Notes: generated from the sequence alone by a model not told the origin. A stretch of DNA of 64,000 nt from Pterobdella sp. o SKG-2022 (GCA_964035795.1 OZ038321.1:4902200-4966199); one strand, 5' to 3'; shown: positions 24,786 to 37,759, numbered from the stretch's first letter. Numbers and translations: made by a program.

Positions 24786-27700
24786 ATGAAACTTGAAAGG
24801 CCTATGACTCCCGCTTCAGATACCTTCATGGCGTCCTCCCCCAAAACTCCCGAAAAGTGCCTCTCTGATGAGGAACAAGCACCATGGACACCCAACTCAA
24901 ACTTCAAAGTCTTATTGAAAGCTTTGAGTCCAGAAATGAAAAAAAAAGATCGTTTGTTTGACGAGACATCGACAGATCCCATCTCAACTCCCTGCAAACT
25001 TTTTGCTGAAACATCTTCAAATAAACCAGAAACTCACGTTGGACGCAAAGAAAAGTCTCTCGGAGTTTTGTGCCAAAGGTGTCCCATTTTCATAATCATA
25101 TGATGCTAAAACTAATGCTAACTACATTTACCAAATGAAATTTTAAGTTTACCGCCAAAACCAAAGCGTCAAAAATAACTTTTTCTGATTCTCATATTTC
25201 TTCGTACATATATAAATTCATCATCTTCAGGAATCATTTCGCATTCAAATTAATTGTGTAGGTTTTTGAAAAAGTACCCACCATATCTTCCTGCTAATAT
25301 TCTCTTCATGGAAGTGTGCATCAAAGATGCTGCCAGCTATCTTGGTCTGTGCTATTGTTCAATTTTTTTCTCACTAATATTTGAATATATTTTTTACAAC
25401 TAAGAGTTTTGAAAAGTAAATTATCAATATGAAAAGCTTAGTAGTTTTGATCGTCAAACCTTTTTTGTTTTCAATGCATAAGTTCCAGGTTAATTGATAT
25501 TCAAAAATATTAATAATAATTCTCATTATTATTTTGGTATTATTAAAAATAACTATAATAATAAAGTTTCCTTCACTAAAAAAATGGATTTTTCATCATA
25601 AATATTTTTTACTCAACATTTTTATTGACTTGAATTAAATAAAGTTCTTTCCATATATTTTCAACCTGACTCACAACAACACCAGAAACTTATCTACTCT
25701 ACCTAGTATTCATAACAGCACAGTATCCATCACAACATCACACACCAGGGGTGAGTAGGAGGCGAGTTTATGACATCATAAATGTGATGGAGGCCATAGG
25801 CTTGACAAGCAGAGTAGGAAAAAACAAATACCATTGGTTTGCTAAAAATAACATCTCTTCCATCATCTTACATCTACATGTTAGTGGTATATATTAAAAA
25901 ATTAATGGTCCATATAGCTCTGCTGCTAAAGCATTAGACTAATAATCCAAAGTTATTTGGTTCAATCCTGTGTTGGGCCAACAATTAACACATGCTTCAC
26001 AGTGTTTTCTCATGAAACTATGAAATGGAAACATAAGGATGATAAATGATGAAAATAAATCAGTTAGTTTCTGTACAAAATCAATTAGTAGCTATACAAA
26101 ATACCAAATGTGTTTGAATGCAAGTATTTTGATGGTTTCACCAATTATTCAGTAAAACTTACCATCCAAACAGGAATTGGCATTAGAGGAGGGACTGGAT
26201 GTGAAGATCAAAAAGTTCCAGGCTATGGAAGCCTTCAACAATACATGTTCCCAATCTGCCAAACCTCCACTTTCTCAGAGCCAAGAAGAGGATGAGGAGG
26301 AGGATAGTGAGTCACTGGCCATTTGTGAAGCAGGTTGTCAAATCATTAGTGCCATCAAAGCATTGTATATTTTAGTTAAAATTTCATTTTAAAAAATTTC
26401 CCTTAGTTTCAATGGGTTCAGGATCTTAAAATTTTCTTGTAGTTTGTGTCTAAGAAACTAAGATATATACTGTATTGTATTAAAATAGGCACAAGGTTTA
26501 ATGATCAAAATCAAATGAGAATGTAAGTGTTACTTATGAAAAGCTTCATACATTATGTAAATGAACCTTTGTGTTGTTTTTAATACATTTATTTATAAAC
26601 TAATTGGTATCCAAAAATACATATTAATGACAAAACTATCCTAATTTCATGAAATATATCTATCTTGTTAATTTCATGAATGGTTAGACAAAAGCATAAT
26701 GAGGCATTGAACATTGTCAGGAGAGTCAAAGAAATCCCTCACAGCCCTTAGTCAGAAGTTCATCATGATGTTCCTTGTGTCACAGGTTGGTCTTCTCTGC
26801 ACCTCACCCTTTATTATTGACCAATGTATATTTATTCAATTGCTTATTGATTGATACTTATCGCATTGTTTTGCGTTTGTTTTCATGCCAACATGGTTGG
26901 TTGCCATTAATATTAGTTTTAAATTAATTTTCACTTGGTAATGTAAAATTTCCTTGTGGAAAGCTCAGTAAATTTATTTAAAGGAATTCTGTGCTTGTTT
27001 CCCATACTAATATTTCAGGTTGTACTATGTCATCATCCAGCTGTTCAATAGATTATTAAGACATTCGTGATAAATGTTAAACATTGAATATAACGTAAAT
27101 ACTACCAATAGGACCATAGTCTGCATCTTGAGTTAGGAGCCAGGGTTCTTCTGGATGACTTGAAGCTTGGAAAAAATGACATGCCCAAGTTCAAAAGTAA
27201 GACCTCATCATCATTATTTTTCCAATTTTAACTCATTAATGGCCATGCAACAATTACTGCTATATATGTATTAGTTTGTGCATGTATGGTACGTTATAGA
27301 ATTTTTGTAACTCTTAAAATTGGTTTAGAAATTAAGCAAATTTGTATTGCATGTGTGAATGTGATAAACACAAAAGAGTAGTGTTTTGTAAACACTTTTT
27401 ACTAGCAATTTGGTTTGAGAGCCAACCATTTAATGATTTTTCACTAATCAATTTTTTGCTTTAACACACCAATGTGATTTCAGTTCATTTTCACTTGGGC
27501 CTCAGTTGCTTGTCTTTGCGCTATATAAATAGTTATTATTATTATCAGTTATTTTCTACAAGTCATTTTTTCAATCTCAATTTCAACTATAAATACAAGA
27601 TCTATATATTCTCTATTGAATATCCACCGTGATAAATCACCTCAACCCACATCTTACACCACCAATCATCATCAGCAATGATAATCACCTGACAATCACC

Positions 27701-29427
27701 AAAATAACATCCCACTCATAGCAATGATAAGAAGGCTGTATGACATAGCAAACATCATGACATCGCTTGAACTGATAAGCAAAAAAGTGCTTGTGGGAGG
27801 CAAGGGTCGTAAGCCTCAATATATCTACATAGGACCCCAGCCATTTGCCAACAAAGGTTTGCTGATTTTCTCAAGCCAAAGTAAAATAAAATTATTGAGT
27901 AAACCATTTTTTATTGTAAAGTACAAAGATTTCCGTCAACTTACATGAAAGTGTTACACTGTTAATGAACAATTTTTCTACTTTTTAATAAAAAATCAGC
28001 ATGTAATAATTTTTGTTGACCTGTATAGCTTAGTGGTAGAGCATTAAACTAATTATATAAAGTTACCAGGTTCGATCCGTGTGGACCGACAATTAGCACA
28101 CTGTTCCACAGTGTGTTTTCGCTACATTAAATTTGGTGCAAGGGCTTTGATCTATAAAGAGAAACGCTTTGATCTATAAGAAGCGCTTTATAAATACTTT
28201 AATATATTACATATAAAGGCTTTTTGATTCTTAGCTTCAAATTTTTTTTATAGATTTTTTCCGTACTTGAATCGATTTTATTTTATAATCCTCTGTTGAG
28301 AGCAGATGAATACTTTTCCATATATTTGATTTTTTTATATCGCACTTAGGGGTAGCAAGCAAAGGAAGAGGTCTACAGAGACATCTGACCTTCGACCACA
28401 TCTGCTACGCAGCTTCTGAAGCTAGGAATCTTTTGAATGGTACTCTCACTTAAAGATTTACCTTCTTTCTTGGAATTATTTTATTTTGTGAAATTTCATT
28501 TAAATAGAGTTTAAATTAAACATTTCTTAAATAAAAAAGTTTTCAAAAGTCAAACTCAGCTCAAATTAAGAATACAAACTAAGTTTGTATTAGGTTGTGC
28601 ACTTCGGTTAACAAGTTTGATTTTTATTAGACTTATTTATTTATTGGAATAGATTAATAATGATATCTAATACAAAAACCAAAATAGTTTGATTAAGTAA
28701 ATTTTTTTTACAAGTGTTACATTTCAAAGCACTAATGTCCACACCCCCAATAGATCCCGGCAGTGGTGAGCAGGCTTCACTACCATTGGCTGATGAGAGT
28801 TCTGCCTCTCTGCATAATAACAACAGCAACTCTAGCACCAGTACCATTGAAAGCTATGAGCAGTCAAAACCCAGTATGAATATCAACAGTAATGCCTTAA
28901 CGCATAATTTCTTTGCAGCCAAGGGTCTTTTGGGCTTGAGTAAAAGCTTCGATAAAGACAAAAATAGTTTCTTGAATAACTCAAGTAGCAGGATAAAAAT
29001 CATCCCGATGAATATAAACAACAAAGTCAATAATAAAAACAACAACACATTCAGTACAAAAAGAAAATGGTCATCTTTTGTCATCAACAACAACATCCTC
29101 ACACCCAAAACAACCCCGACAACCTCATCACCAATATGTACTCCAGCACCCCCTCCATTGTGTATTTTAACCCCACCTTCATCAGCATCTCCTCTGCGAA
29201 AAATCACCATTTCCACCACCCTGCCATCTACCATCAATAATAACCCCCCTACCAGTAATCTGCATAAAATTCGATTCGTCACCAGAAACACGCCGTTGAG
29301 TACTGACGATAAAGCTACCGTCAAACGATTCTACAGTGACTCTAGTGTTGCTAGTAGTATCCAAGTTCACTCAAAAACCACCGAAATAGTACCCAAGAAA
29401 GTGGTGAGATTGATAATAAAGAAATGA
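24786..29427 (+). CDS. E2F7/8: E2F7/8-type atypical E2F transcription factor
   Basis: Atypical E2Fs bind E2F sites through two tandem winged-helix domains without a DP partner and repress cell-cycle genes. Exons: 24786-25078, 25262-25344, 25749-25879, 26174-26333, 26721-26785, 27112-27196, 27722-27856, 28350-28439, 28715-29427; every phase agrees and the sum is 584 codons plus stop. The N-terminus has the family's APWTPNSN block and GRKEKSLGVLCQR. DBD1 follows with SRRRVYDIINVMEAIG and GKNKYHW; DBD2 has KKSLTALSQKFIMMFLVS, then IRRLYDIANIM and GRKPQYIYIGP. Both carry the RRxYDI recognition helix. There is no leucine-zipper or marked-box dimerisation region. The last exon is Asn/Ser/Thr/Pro-rich and unlike known domains. 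Start chosen as the first ATG in the frame. Confidence 0.94.
25905..26035 (+). mobile_element. tRNA-derived SINE copy in E2F intron
   Basis: TATAGCTCTGCTGCTAAAGC head, GGTTCAATCCTGTGTTGGGC B-box region, CAACAATTAACACATGCTTC linker and a CACAGTGTTTTC segment. It is in the intron after exon 25749-25879, same strand as the gene. Confidence 0.75.
28017..28205 (+). mobile_element. tRNA-derived SINE, best-preserved copy
   Basis: Head TGTATAGCTTAGTGGTAGAG, B box GGTTCGATCC, linker ACCGACAATTAGCACACTGT, then CACAGTGTGTTTTCGCTACA and the tail AAGCGCTTTATAAATACT. A second short TTTGATCTATAA segment is duplicated inside it. It lies in an E2F intron. Confidence 0.8.
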
Positions 29428-30654
29428 TGGTGAGGGAAGCTTAATAGTGGAATGATATTGAAGTTTCAAATCACTAATTGGTGAGGTGGGCAGGTTGAAG
29501 AATGTTGAAGGACTAGTAATACTAAATAATTCATAAAGATCTATATTTAATCTTTTGTTAAAATTTGTTGTTGCGATTAAGTTAATTTAATTATATGGAG
29601 ATTTTGTTTGAAATTGTTGCGTAATGGTTAGTGATGGCGTTTTAATATCCCTAAGGTGTTTTGTTGGTTCGTTGAATCCCACCATGCCTAACCTTTCTCT
29701 ATTTATTTTATAATCATATTAAGTTGATTATAGTCATCATATTTATGTTTTAAGTTATTTATTCTCTTATTTAAGAATAAGCGTTAAACCATTAAATAGT
29801 GAGACGGTTATGGCGATAGTGTTATTGGTGTGAAATATAGCTTCATACGTCACAACTCTAATTTGATTGGCCAGTTTGTGCCTGGGATGATGATGGTTTG
29901 TATTGAAATCTTGCATCATTTCATCTTGGGTGTGTTTTCTTGAAGGTTCTAATGGGTTCAAATGAATTGTAACTGATTTTAATGAATTTTTATCAGTTTT
30001 GATGATTATCCTTCATTTTGTAAATATCGACAGTTTTATTATGTATGAATATTTCAATATAAACAGGCTTTTGCTTTTATTGAAAGTTTTGAGGACTTTG
30101 TAAAACTCCACTCAAAATATCAGTGTAATCAAATCGATATGTTCTCAATTGGGTGCATACAAGGATGGTATTAGATGCCACAAATGACGCCTGTTCGTAA
30201 TGTCTGTGTGTTATATGCGTTATAATATTTTAATGTTTCATTATTGTTAAGAAGACAATCTAAGTTCTATGGACTTTTAGACTGCTGTTATAAGTTTATA
30301 TGCTTTTATGACATTTTTGAAAATTCTTTTTACGATATCATATTGTTAATCCGTTGAATGATCTTTTTATTTAATTTTTAAATAGAATTCCAGTTGCAAT
30401 TTGTAAAGAAAATTAGAATTATTTTGTGTTGAATAATTTTTCGTTACAGTTTGTTTATTTTTTTTTGTGATTTCATCCAGATCATAACAATGATTTTTTG
30501 GCTTTAGGAATTTTTAAATTTGCAATAGTTTATTGATTAAAAGTTAAATATAAAAATTTCAAATTCATACCAAATTTTTTATTATATGTCTAGAATTTCA
30601 AATTTTCAGAGATTTTTATTATCTATCTAAAAACATACTTTTTTATTTAGGGCG

Positions 30655-30850
30655 GCATACTTTTATGTCCAGAAATAGTAGCCGCCACGACGCCAGCCCA
30701 AAAACTCCTGTCTCATTGATCCAACCAGCTCTTCCTTTTCCATGCCACAGTCTCTAGCCAGCCTGTCAACAAGTTTTGTCGGTCTTCCTCTACTGACATT
30801 ACCATCTCTTGGTTCCCAGATATCTTCTTCTAATTGGTTATAACGTTGTG
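30655..30850 (-). mobile_element. LINE reverse-transcriptase C-terminal fragment
   Basis: The minus strand translates as RGRPTKLVDRLARDC followed by GSMRQEFLGWRRGGYYF, the Arg-rich end of a LINE polymerase and a last Trp-rich block. It is GC-richer than its flanks and no longer than about 200 bases. Confidence 0.7.
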
Positions 30851-31049
30851 ACTGATGGTTTGAGTGGTCAGGTTGTAGTTAGGTTGGTGGGCTCTGTACG
30901 AGTCAGATCAATAGGTTGATGATTCAAAGTTGGATATAAAAATTTAAAATTCATAACCAACTTTTATCTGTCTAAAACTTCAAATTTTTATTGTTTATAA
31001 AAATTATAATCAATACTTACACCGCACTAATAAATAATAATTACAGATC

Positions 31050-31227
31050 ATATTTGAGAATTTTTTTACGTCGATTCATGGAAGAACTTTAGTAAATTTA
31101 TTCAGCAAAATAAACAGCTATAATTTTTGATAAGTTTAGCCTTATCATAAAACATTAGCTAATTTATTTTGCTCAATAAATTTACTAAAGTTCTTCCATG
31201 ATTCGACGTAAAAAAATTGTCAAATAT
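31050..31227. repeat. Large foldback element, arms of about 75-80 bases
   Basis: The left arm holds TTTTTTTACGTCGATTCATG, GAAGAACTTTAGTAAATTTA and TTGATAAG; the right arm is the reverse complement with only a handful of mismatches. The loop is about 7 bases (TTTAGCC). No open frame. The inner part (CTATAATTTTTGATAAG) recurs at 35305 and 49285. Confidence 0.93.
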
Positions 31228-31814
31228 TATTTATAAGTAAATTTAAGATGTTTCTAAAAAGTTATAGATTATATGGATTTCATAATAACATTCATTAGAA
31301 TATCATATTTTAAGTAGATGTAGCTTGAGGAGTGCTCATATGGTTAGGCTGGTCGGCTTTCGGTTTGAGTCAGAATTATAATTTTACCATAAATATCCCA
31401 TTTCTCTGTGTGCTTGGGATAACTTTCCTCAAGCCCGAGCTTTATTAATCACTGAAAAGTTTTTCTGAAAAACTTCGTAGCCCTTCAATGTTAATTGATT
31501 CAATCTCATTAATAGGCATCTAAAAAAAGATCTTCAAAACAGATACATTCACTTATGTATTTGAACAAAAAATAATAATCATTCGTTAAAGGGTATATTA
31601 TTCCACATTTCCATCAAGATAGAATCCTATATATTTTAAAATTGGGTTTGTTTCCATGATATCGATTACTAAAAGTGATGGACAACAAAAGCTTCGTGAA
31701 AATAATAAAATTGAAACTTTATGAGCCAAACATTCATGAATTCGGTTACTATTATTCCATTTTTATTATATGCTTTCAATGGCATTCTTTTATTTATTTT
31801 TCTGTTTGTTACAG

Positions 31815-31880
31815 TTTATCTCTCACTGAATGAAATCTCATAATTCATTGAGATTTCATTAACGAAAGTTGATAACACGA
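31815..31880. repeat. Small palindromic repeat, copy 1
   Basis: CTGAATGAAATCTCATAATT, then CATTGAGATTTCATTAACGA and AAGTT. GAAATCTCA and TGAGATTTC form an inverted repeat. The unit recurs with few changes at 32300-32360 and partly near 32900. Confidence 0.75.
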
Positions 31881-32299
31881 CTAACTTTTATGTGTATATA
31901 TACAGAAATATTTATAGTCAAAGAGCAATTGATATCAAAAATAACACAATGAGTGAAGGCATTACAATATACCAAGTAAAATAAACTCTCAAACTAAGAT
32001 TAGGGATTATGCTTAATGGCATTTAAAACAATGGCGATTTATACGATCAGTTATCACATACAAACTTATTGAAATAATTAGATGGGTGTTTAGGTCATCA
32101 TGGAAGCCAGTTTTTGGGTTGATAAACTCAATAATCGAGTTTTAAAAGTTTAAAAATCATATTGTTAAGAGTTTAGAATTTTGAAAAAAAAAATATATTT
32201 GAATTTTTATTAGTAAAAGCTTTTTCGAAATTTAAAGAAAATAGCATTATAGGTTTTTTCAAATTTCTCTCAAAAGACACGTTTGTTCCCGAATAATCA

Positions 32300-32360
32300 G
32301 CTGAAACTTTCGCTGAATGAAATCTTATAATTCATTGAGAGTTCATTAACGAAAGTTTAA
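32300..32360. repeat. Small palindromic repeat, copy 2
   Basis: GCTGAATGAAATCTTATAAT, then TCATTGAGAGTTCATTAACG and AAAGTTT, nearly identical to 31815-31880. Confidence 0.75.
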
Positions 32361-32999
32361 GCTAATTCTCCTTGAATAAATGTAATTTTTAAAATAAATA
32401 TTTATAATTTAAAGAAACTACATAAAATGTATTACAAAATGTTAAAAAGTTCACGAAGCCATTAAAAACCATACGATGCACTAAAGATTAAGAATTATAT
32501 AAGAAGGGCCTTAGTCACAGCGGAATAATGCTGAGACCCTTTGAATCAGGCGCAATAAAGCTCAAAATAGAAAAATTGATCAACCGTAAATCATAACGAA
32601 CATGGTTTTTAACAATTTTCGAAATTTTTGATTAATTTGAATGATATTCTAAATTCCTCTCTACCAGATATATACATAATGGCTTATATGTAAAAATAGT
32701 ATGACAAAATGTTAAGTTTAATTGTTACAAGTTTGATCAACCATTATAGGCGTGACAAAATTGAAAAGAGCTACATTTTTGAAAAAGCTCTAACAAATTT
32801 GAACAGGGTGTACCAAAAATGTCTATGTAATAAATAATCTATAATTTTTCAAAAACTATGAAACGTTATTTTAAAACACGTTGATCCAAGAAAAACCAGT
32901 TGAAACTTTCGATAAATGAAACCTTTCATAGCCTTCAACAGAATATTTATAGCGGTCTTTGAGGCTTTCAAACCTTTACTATAATAATACTCTATTTTT

Positions 33000-33085
33000 T
33001 TGTTTATTTGTTTGTTTGTTTATTTGTTTGTTTATTTGTTTGTTTTTTTATTTGTTTGTTTGTTTATTTGATTATTTCTTTGTTT
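33000..33085. repeat. TTTG/TTTA tetranucleotide array
   Basis: Alternating TTTG and TTTA units. The TTTG phase is the complement of the AAAC unit at 37448-37742. Confidence 0.9.
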
Positions 33086-34549
33086 ACAAAATTGAAAATA
33101 ACTCAAAATTTGATTTTTAAAAATTATTTCTTAGATTTCAGTATTATATACGGTCATTTGAATGAGTTTTCAAGAAAAAATTAACAGTAATTACAGCAGT
33201 AATCAAATTTAATTACAAGGCATTTTGTGATTTATAAGCTTGTTCAGGATGTAACGAATTATGAGAAAAGTATCGCTTTTTACTAAATTGTTTAAACGAG
33301 TGTGGATATAAATTTTTGTTTGTACAAGTATTAAATTTTTTAGAGAATTATATTGATTATTCATATTTTTCAACAAAAAATCAAATGCAAGGATATACCA
33401 ACGGTTGATGTTAAAGCTTTCCTTTACCGAAAGTTTTAGCTTTTGTCTTTCAGTAAATGTATTCAAAAAATGTGACATTTATTGTTTTTGCTAGAAAATA
33501 ATATAAAAGTTTAAAACTGTTTAAAGCTTATTCAAGTCCGACGCTTATCAGTTAAATCTTTGAAAATATTTGTTTCAAATGATTCCAACTGATCCCTGGA
33601 TATGCAGGGAACGAAATAAGTCTAAGCAATGGGGTAATTTTGTCATAAAAAAAAATAAATATTGTTTAGTAAAAAAATGATATTTTGTAAAATTTTTATA
33701 GTTTTTTTATTCATATTTTCCAAAAATAAATAAGATTTCCAAAAATGGATAAAAAAATATTTTACATTTAATTTTGATGGCTCAACGTTTGTTAATAACT
33801 CAATAATTCCCAATGACTGATAAAAAATCTAACTACAAAGATGAGTTTTCATGGACATTTCTCAGCTACATTATTCTTTATATTTTGTTGCTAACTCATT
33901 TGAGGAACTGACTTTTTTTGAAATAATTCAAATGTGGCAAACTCATATTGAGACCAATATTTTGAGGTTTTTTGATGTGGATTAGTGCAATTTTTCCTTC
34001 CACGAGTCTCTGAACACCACATTCTAGGATCTTTTTTTGTATAAACTGGTGCTTTGCTCTTTTCTTTTCGGTCTAGTGGATTTTTAAGTTTTTGCTATAA
34101 GATTTCATAGCCACATTATCCCATTAGGTTTTGAAATCTCAGCTGGTATCATTCCACTTTGGCCCAAACACTTATGTTACCTATCCTAATTTAGGAAAGT
34201 TGTCCTTCTTTTTTTATTTTTCAAATATTAAAAAATATTTTTTTTCTATTCATTTTTCCAAGTTGATTGAATTTGCTAGACCATTTTTTGAATTCATAAT
34301 TTTAAAAAATTTGAGAAATTCTGATTTTTTTTACATGCCACTTAAGATCTCATTCATTGGTAAAAGGTTTAATAGTTGAAGTCTCAAACAAAACTTCACT
34401 TAAAAATATGACAATTTTGTTTAAGTAGTAAAACATGAAAACAAAAACCAATAATTTAAAAAAATTTGGACTATAATTATTTTCTTGATATCAGGAAATA
34501 TCATAGTTCTTATATTTAAGCCCTTTACTGTATACCAAACGAATCAACG

Positions 34550-34557
34550 TATATAAA
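34550..34557 (+). promoter_or_regulatory. TATA box of the PEBP gene
   Basis: TATATAAA in CAACGTATATAAAGGCG, 69 bases before the ATG at 34626, which leaves room for a start site near 34580 and a short leader. It stands out from the AT-rich background by its GGCG flank. Confidence 0.6.
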
Positions 34558-34625
34558 GGCGTGAGTAGAAAGCGATCTATACCTTGTCTTCTGACATCAT
34601 TTGAAATTTCTCAAATCGTAATACA

Positions 34626-35826
34626 ATGTGGTTCTTGTTGTCGGTGGTAATGTTGATGTGTGTGGGGGTGGAAGCACAAAGTGATGGTTGCTACACAGCT
34701 CCATTAAAGAGCTACAATGATTTCGATGGCTGTGAGCATATGGACCATTTCCCAGCTAAACTGTTGGTTGTAGTGAAGCAAGACCATGAAATCAAATGTG
34801 GCAAGCATGTGAAGATTGAAGACTCTCAGATAGCTCCTAAAATTTCTATTAAGAACTTTAATGTTGGACCCTTTTAATTGCGATATCTAGTATATAAACT
34901 TATTCAAAACATTATTAAGTAAATTTATCAATGATTTACTTTGATTTACTGCAGTCTTCAACATATTACCATCTTTTTATGGTTGATCCTGATGCACCTT
35001 CAAGGGAAAACAACACCTTCAAATACTATTTTCACTGGGGACTAGCCAACATCACTGTGAGTTTTATAAACTTTACAATGTAATATTAATATAACTATAT
35101 TTGTAATTCATAATCATTAAAACAGAAAATGGAGTTTGAAAATAATAACGGCGACACCTTTCTCTGTGAGATCGCATATTCGTCTTAGTATTTTTGAGTT
35201 ATATGAAAGAATTGTTTTTTTAGACAACTTGAATATCTTTTTATTTGCAATATTTTTTCTTTAGTTTCTTCAAAATGAGAGTTTTTATAGATAAAATTTA
35301 TTTAAAAACTATAATTTTTGCTAAGTAAAACCTTATCGTGAAATCTTAGTATTCTTTAAACTTCAATTTCAGCTTACGTAGGACCGGGACCACCTCCAAA
35401 TTCTGGCATACATCGTTACCAGTTTCTTTTGTTTCAAACAAAAGACCCAGTTGATCTACCTATGGTTACCGAGCGTAAAAAGTTCAATTTAGAGAATTTT
35501 TTACGGGAAAAGAATATGTGCCATTATCTTGTGGCAACTTACGAGTTCTTGGCTTCGAGTGAGATTTTAAACCTAGATCGAATAAAGTGTTTTTGAAACG
35601 GATTTTAAGTCATATTAATCCATACTCATAATTTGCAGATAACAACTATCTTTACACGGTAATTTCACTAGTTTTTTATACAAGAAAAAAACTTTATAAA
35701 TTAAGCTCAACAAGATTTCTAATCTAGATTTATTTTCAATAGGATGGTGTGAGTAGAAAAGAAGCTGGACTAGTGTACATCGTTTCATTCGTTCTGTTCG
35801 CCAAGCTCTTCGAATTATTTGCCTGA
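34626..35826 (+). CDS. Secreted phosphatidylethanolamine-binding protein (PEBP family)
   Basis: PEBPs are small ligand-binding proteins; some animals have secreted forms. Exons: 34626-34862, 34955-35056, 35126-35165, 35373-35558, 35639-35658, 35743-35826; all phases agree, giving 222 codons plus stop. Seen: a hydrophobic N-terminal signal peptide (MWFLLSVVMLMCVGVEA), the ligand-site signature MVDPDAPSR, HWGLANI, YVGPGPPPNSGIHRYQF, and the closing KNMCHYLVATYEF. Four Cys in the mature part fit an extracellular protein. The last exon adds a hydrophobic tail (GLVYIVSFVLFAKLFELFA) ending at the stop, so the protein may be GPI- or membrane-anchored. Exon 5 is only 20 bases. TATA box upstream and AATAAA downstream support a short single-gene unit. 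Confidence 0.92.
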
Positions 35827-35905
35827 AATTCAAGAATAATGTTCGAAACTTTATTCAATTGATATTTAACAATGACTTTGTTTTTGCATTTTTTTAGATT
35901 TTTTC

Positions 35906-35911
35906 AATAAA
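35906..35911 (+). terminator. Poly(A) signal of the PEBP gene
   Basis: AATAAA 80 bases after the stop codon, in TTTTTTCAATAAAAGTTC. Confidence 0.6.
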
Positions 35912-37447
35912 AGTTCTAACAGTACTTCTTTGACATTCAAAAAGTCGCTCATGAGTTAACCCATAATTTTCATATAATTTATTTTTCATTTTAATTGTCT
36001 ATCAAAAAATAATAAGAATCATACTATAGATTCAAACTATTGATTGAAAAAACTTTGTTACACTGTCTTGCATTGAAAGTCTACAATACAAACCATGAAA
36101 ATCTTCTCAAGTAGTTCAGTACGGGTTTGATATCTAATTATTAGTATTTTTGAACTATAAAGATAACTTTTAAATATTTTTTTAACTTAAAATCTTTCAT
36201 TATATTCACAATACACAACCAAAAACTCAAATGTATGTTGACTAATACGTTTATTTTACGAAAACAAGTTTATTATAAACAGTGCAACAAAGACAGCTTA
36301 TGATAATTTAAAAATATCAAGCCAATTAATTGCACGCGTGTGGTTTTATGGCATAGAATATTTTCTTTATTTCTTTTTATTGCAACACCAGTTTTATATT
36401 ATTGTCTTTTCAGTGTGATAAATAAATTGAAACAAAATTTTTACAGAATTTCGATAAACTTCATGATTTTAGAAGTATCAAATTTTAATAATTCAAACTT
36501 TCAAGCCTCATCCTTCATTATTTGGAAATTTTTTTCAAATACTTGAATTCTGATTATAAAATTTCTTCCCATAGGCATATTGAAATTTTGTTTTCACATC
36601 AACTCGGGAAAGTTATCGCTCAGCTGCTCTGATGGGTCTGTAATGGAGGCTGTGATCACTGGTTTCATGGGCTGATTAGGAGGGTTTTCTAGACTTTTCT
36701 AAACTATATTTTTGTTTTTATAATTTTATTTTTCTTAGCGTTTGGATTACGCAATGTTTCTTAATGGAGATTAGTTAGTCATGAGGCAGTGCGTTGTTAA
36801 GTAGGACCTTTAGAAAGAAGTTTGCCTTTCAAAAGAGGTTCAAAAAGTACAGCACAAAATGACTGCAATAAAAAAAGTATTACAGCAGTTTTCAATAGAG
36901 ACAACAGCAGTACAACTTACAAACTGGTTTCACTTTTCAGCATGTGCTGAAAGATTCCAAATTAAAAACTATTAGTATCATGAAGAATCTAGAAAAACAA
37001 TAACTTTTGAGAAACTAATGAAATTAGTTTAAAGCTAGTTACACCTATCACTGGATTATCATTTGCATTGGAACAAATGAAGCCGATTTCATTCTTGATT
37101 TTCAATGAATTATTTATATAACATTTTATTTTGATCTCTATTCTAATTATCATTTATTCTGGGAGTTTTCATTTTCTACATAATATGTTGTGCTATCTGG
37201 CTTGACAGCTAAACAACACCAAACAATCTTTAGTACTTTGAAACCTATTCAGAGTTGTAATCAAACTATGAAGAACATAAACTTCATTCAAATAGTTTTT
37301 CAAATAATTTTATTTATTGTTTTATATTACTAGGTTGTTTTTAATGAATCAACGACGTAATTATACAAAAAAATATGAAGAAGAAAATATGTGAAAAAAA
37401 ATTAAGAAACGTTGTTATTCAAAGGATTTGATGAACCAATTACAGTG
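35912..37447. other. Intergenic, nothing recognised
   Basis: AT-rich without coding signal on either strand; ends at the AAAC array. Confidence 0.5.
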
Positions 37448-37742
37448 AACAAACAAACAAACAAACAAACAAACAAACAAACAAACAAACAAACAAACAA
37501 ACAAACAAACAAACAAACAAACAAACAAACAAACAAACAAACAAACAAACAAACAAACAAACAAACAAACAAACAAACAAACAAACAAACAAACAAACAA
37601 ACAAACAAACAAACAAACAAACAAACAAACAAACAAACAAACAAACAAACAAACAAACAAACAAACAAACAAACAAACAAACAAACAAACAAACAAACAA
37701 ACAAAAAAACAAACAAACAAACAAACAAACAAACAAACAAAC
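37448..37742. repeat. (AAAC)n array, about 73 units
   Basis: Nearly perfect tetranucleotide array with a single AAAA interruption near 37704. It gives 100-codon artefact frames on both strands (Thr-Asn-Lys-Gln and Val-Cys-Leu-Phe repeats). Confidence 0.99.
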
Positions 37743-37759
37743 TGGTCGCATATATAGAC

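Larger units (their letters stand above)
29428..34549. other. Intergenic region downstream of E2F7/8
   Basis: Starts with the probable E2F 3' UTR. Otherwise AT-rich, with one LINE fragment (30655-30850), a large foldback (31050-31227), two copies of a small palindromic repeat (31815-31880, 32300-32360) and a TTTG/TTTA array (33000-33085). No coding exon could be supported. Confidence 0.6.

Noticed and set aside
28854..29324. 156-codon minus-strand frame
   Set aside because: Antisense shadow of the last E2F7/8 exon.
33209..34379. Open frames of 80-90 codons on both strands
   Set aside because: AT-rich, Phe/Lys/Asn-dominated, no motif and no splice partners.
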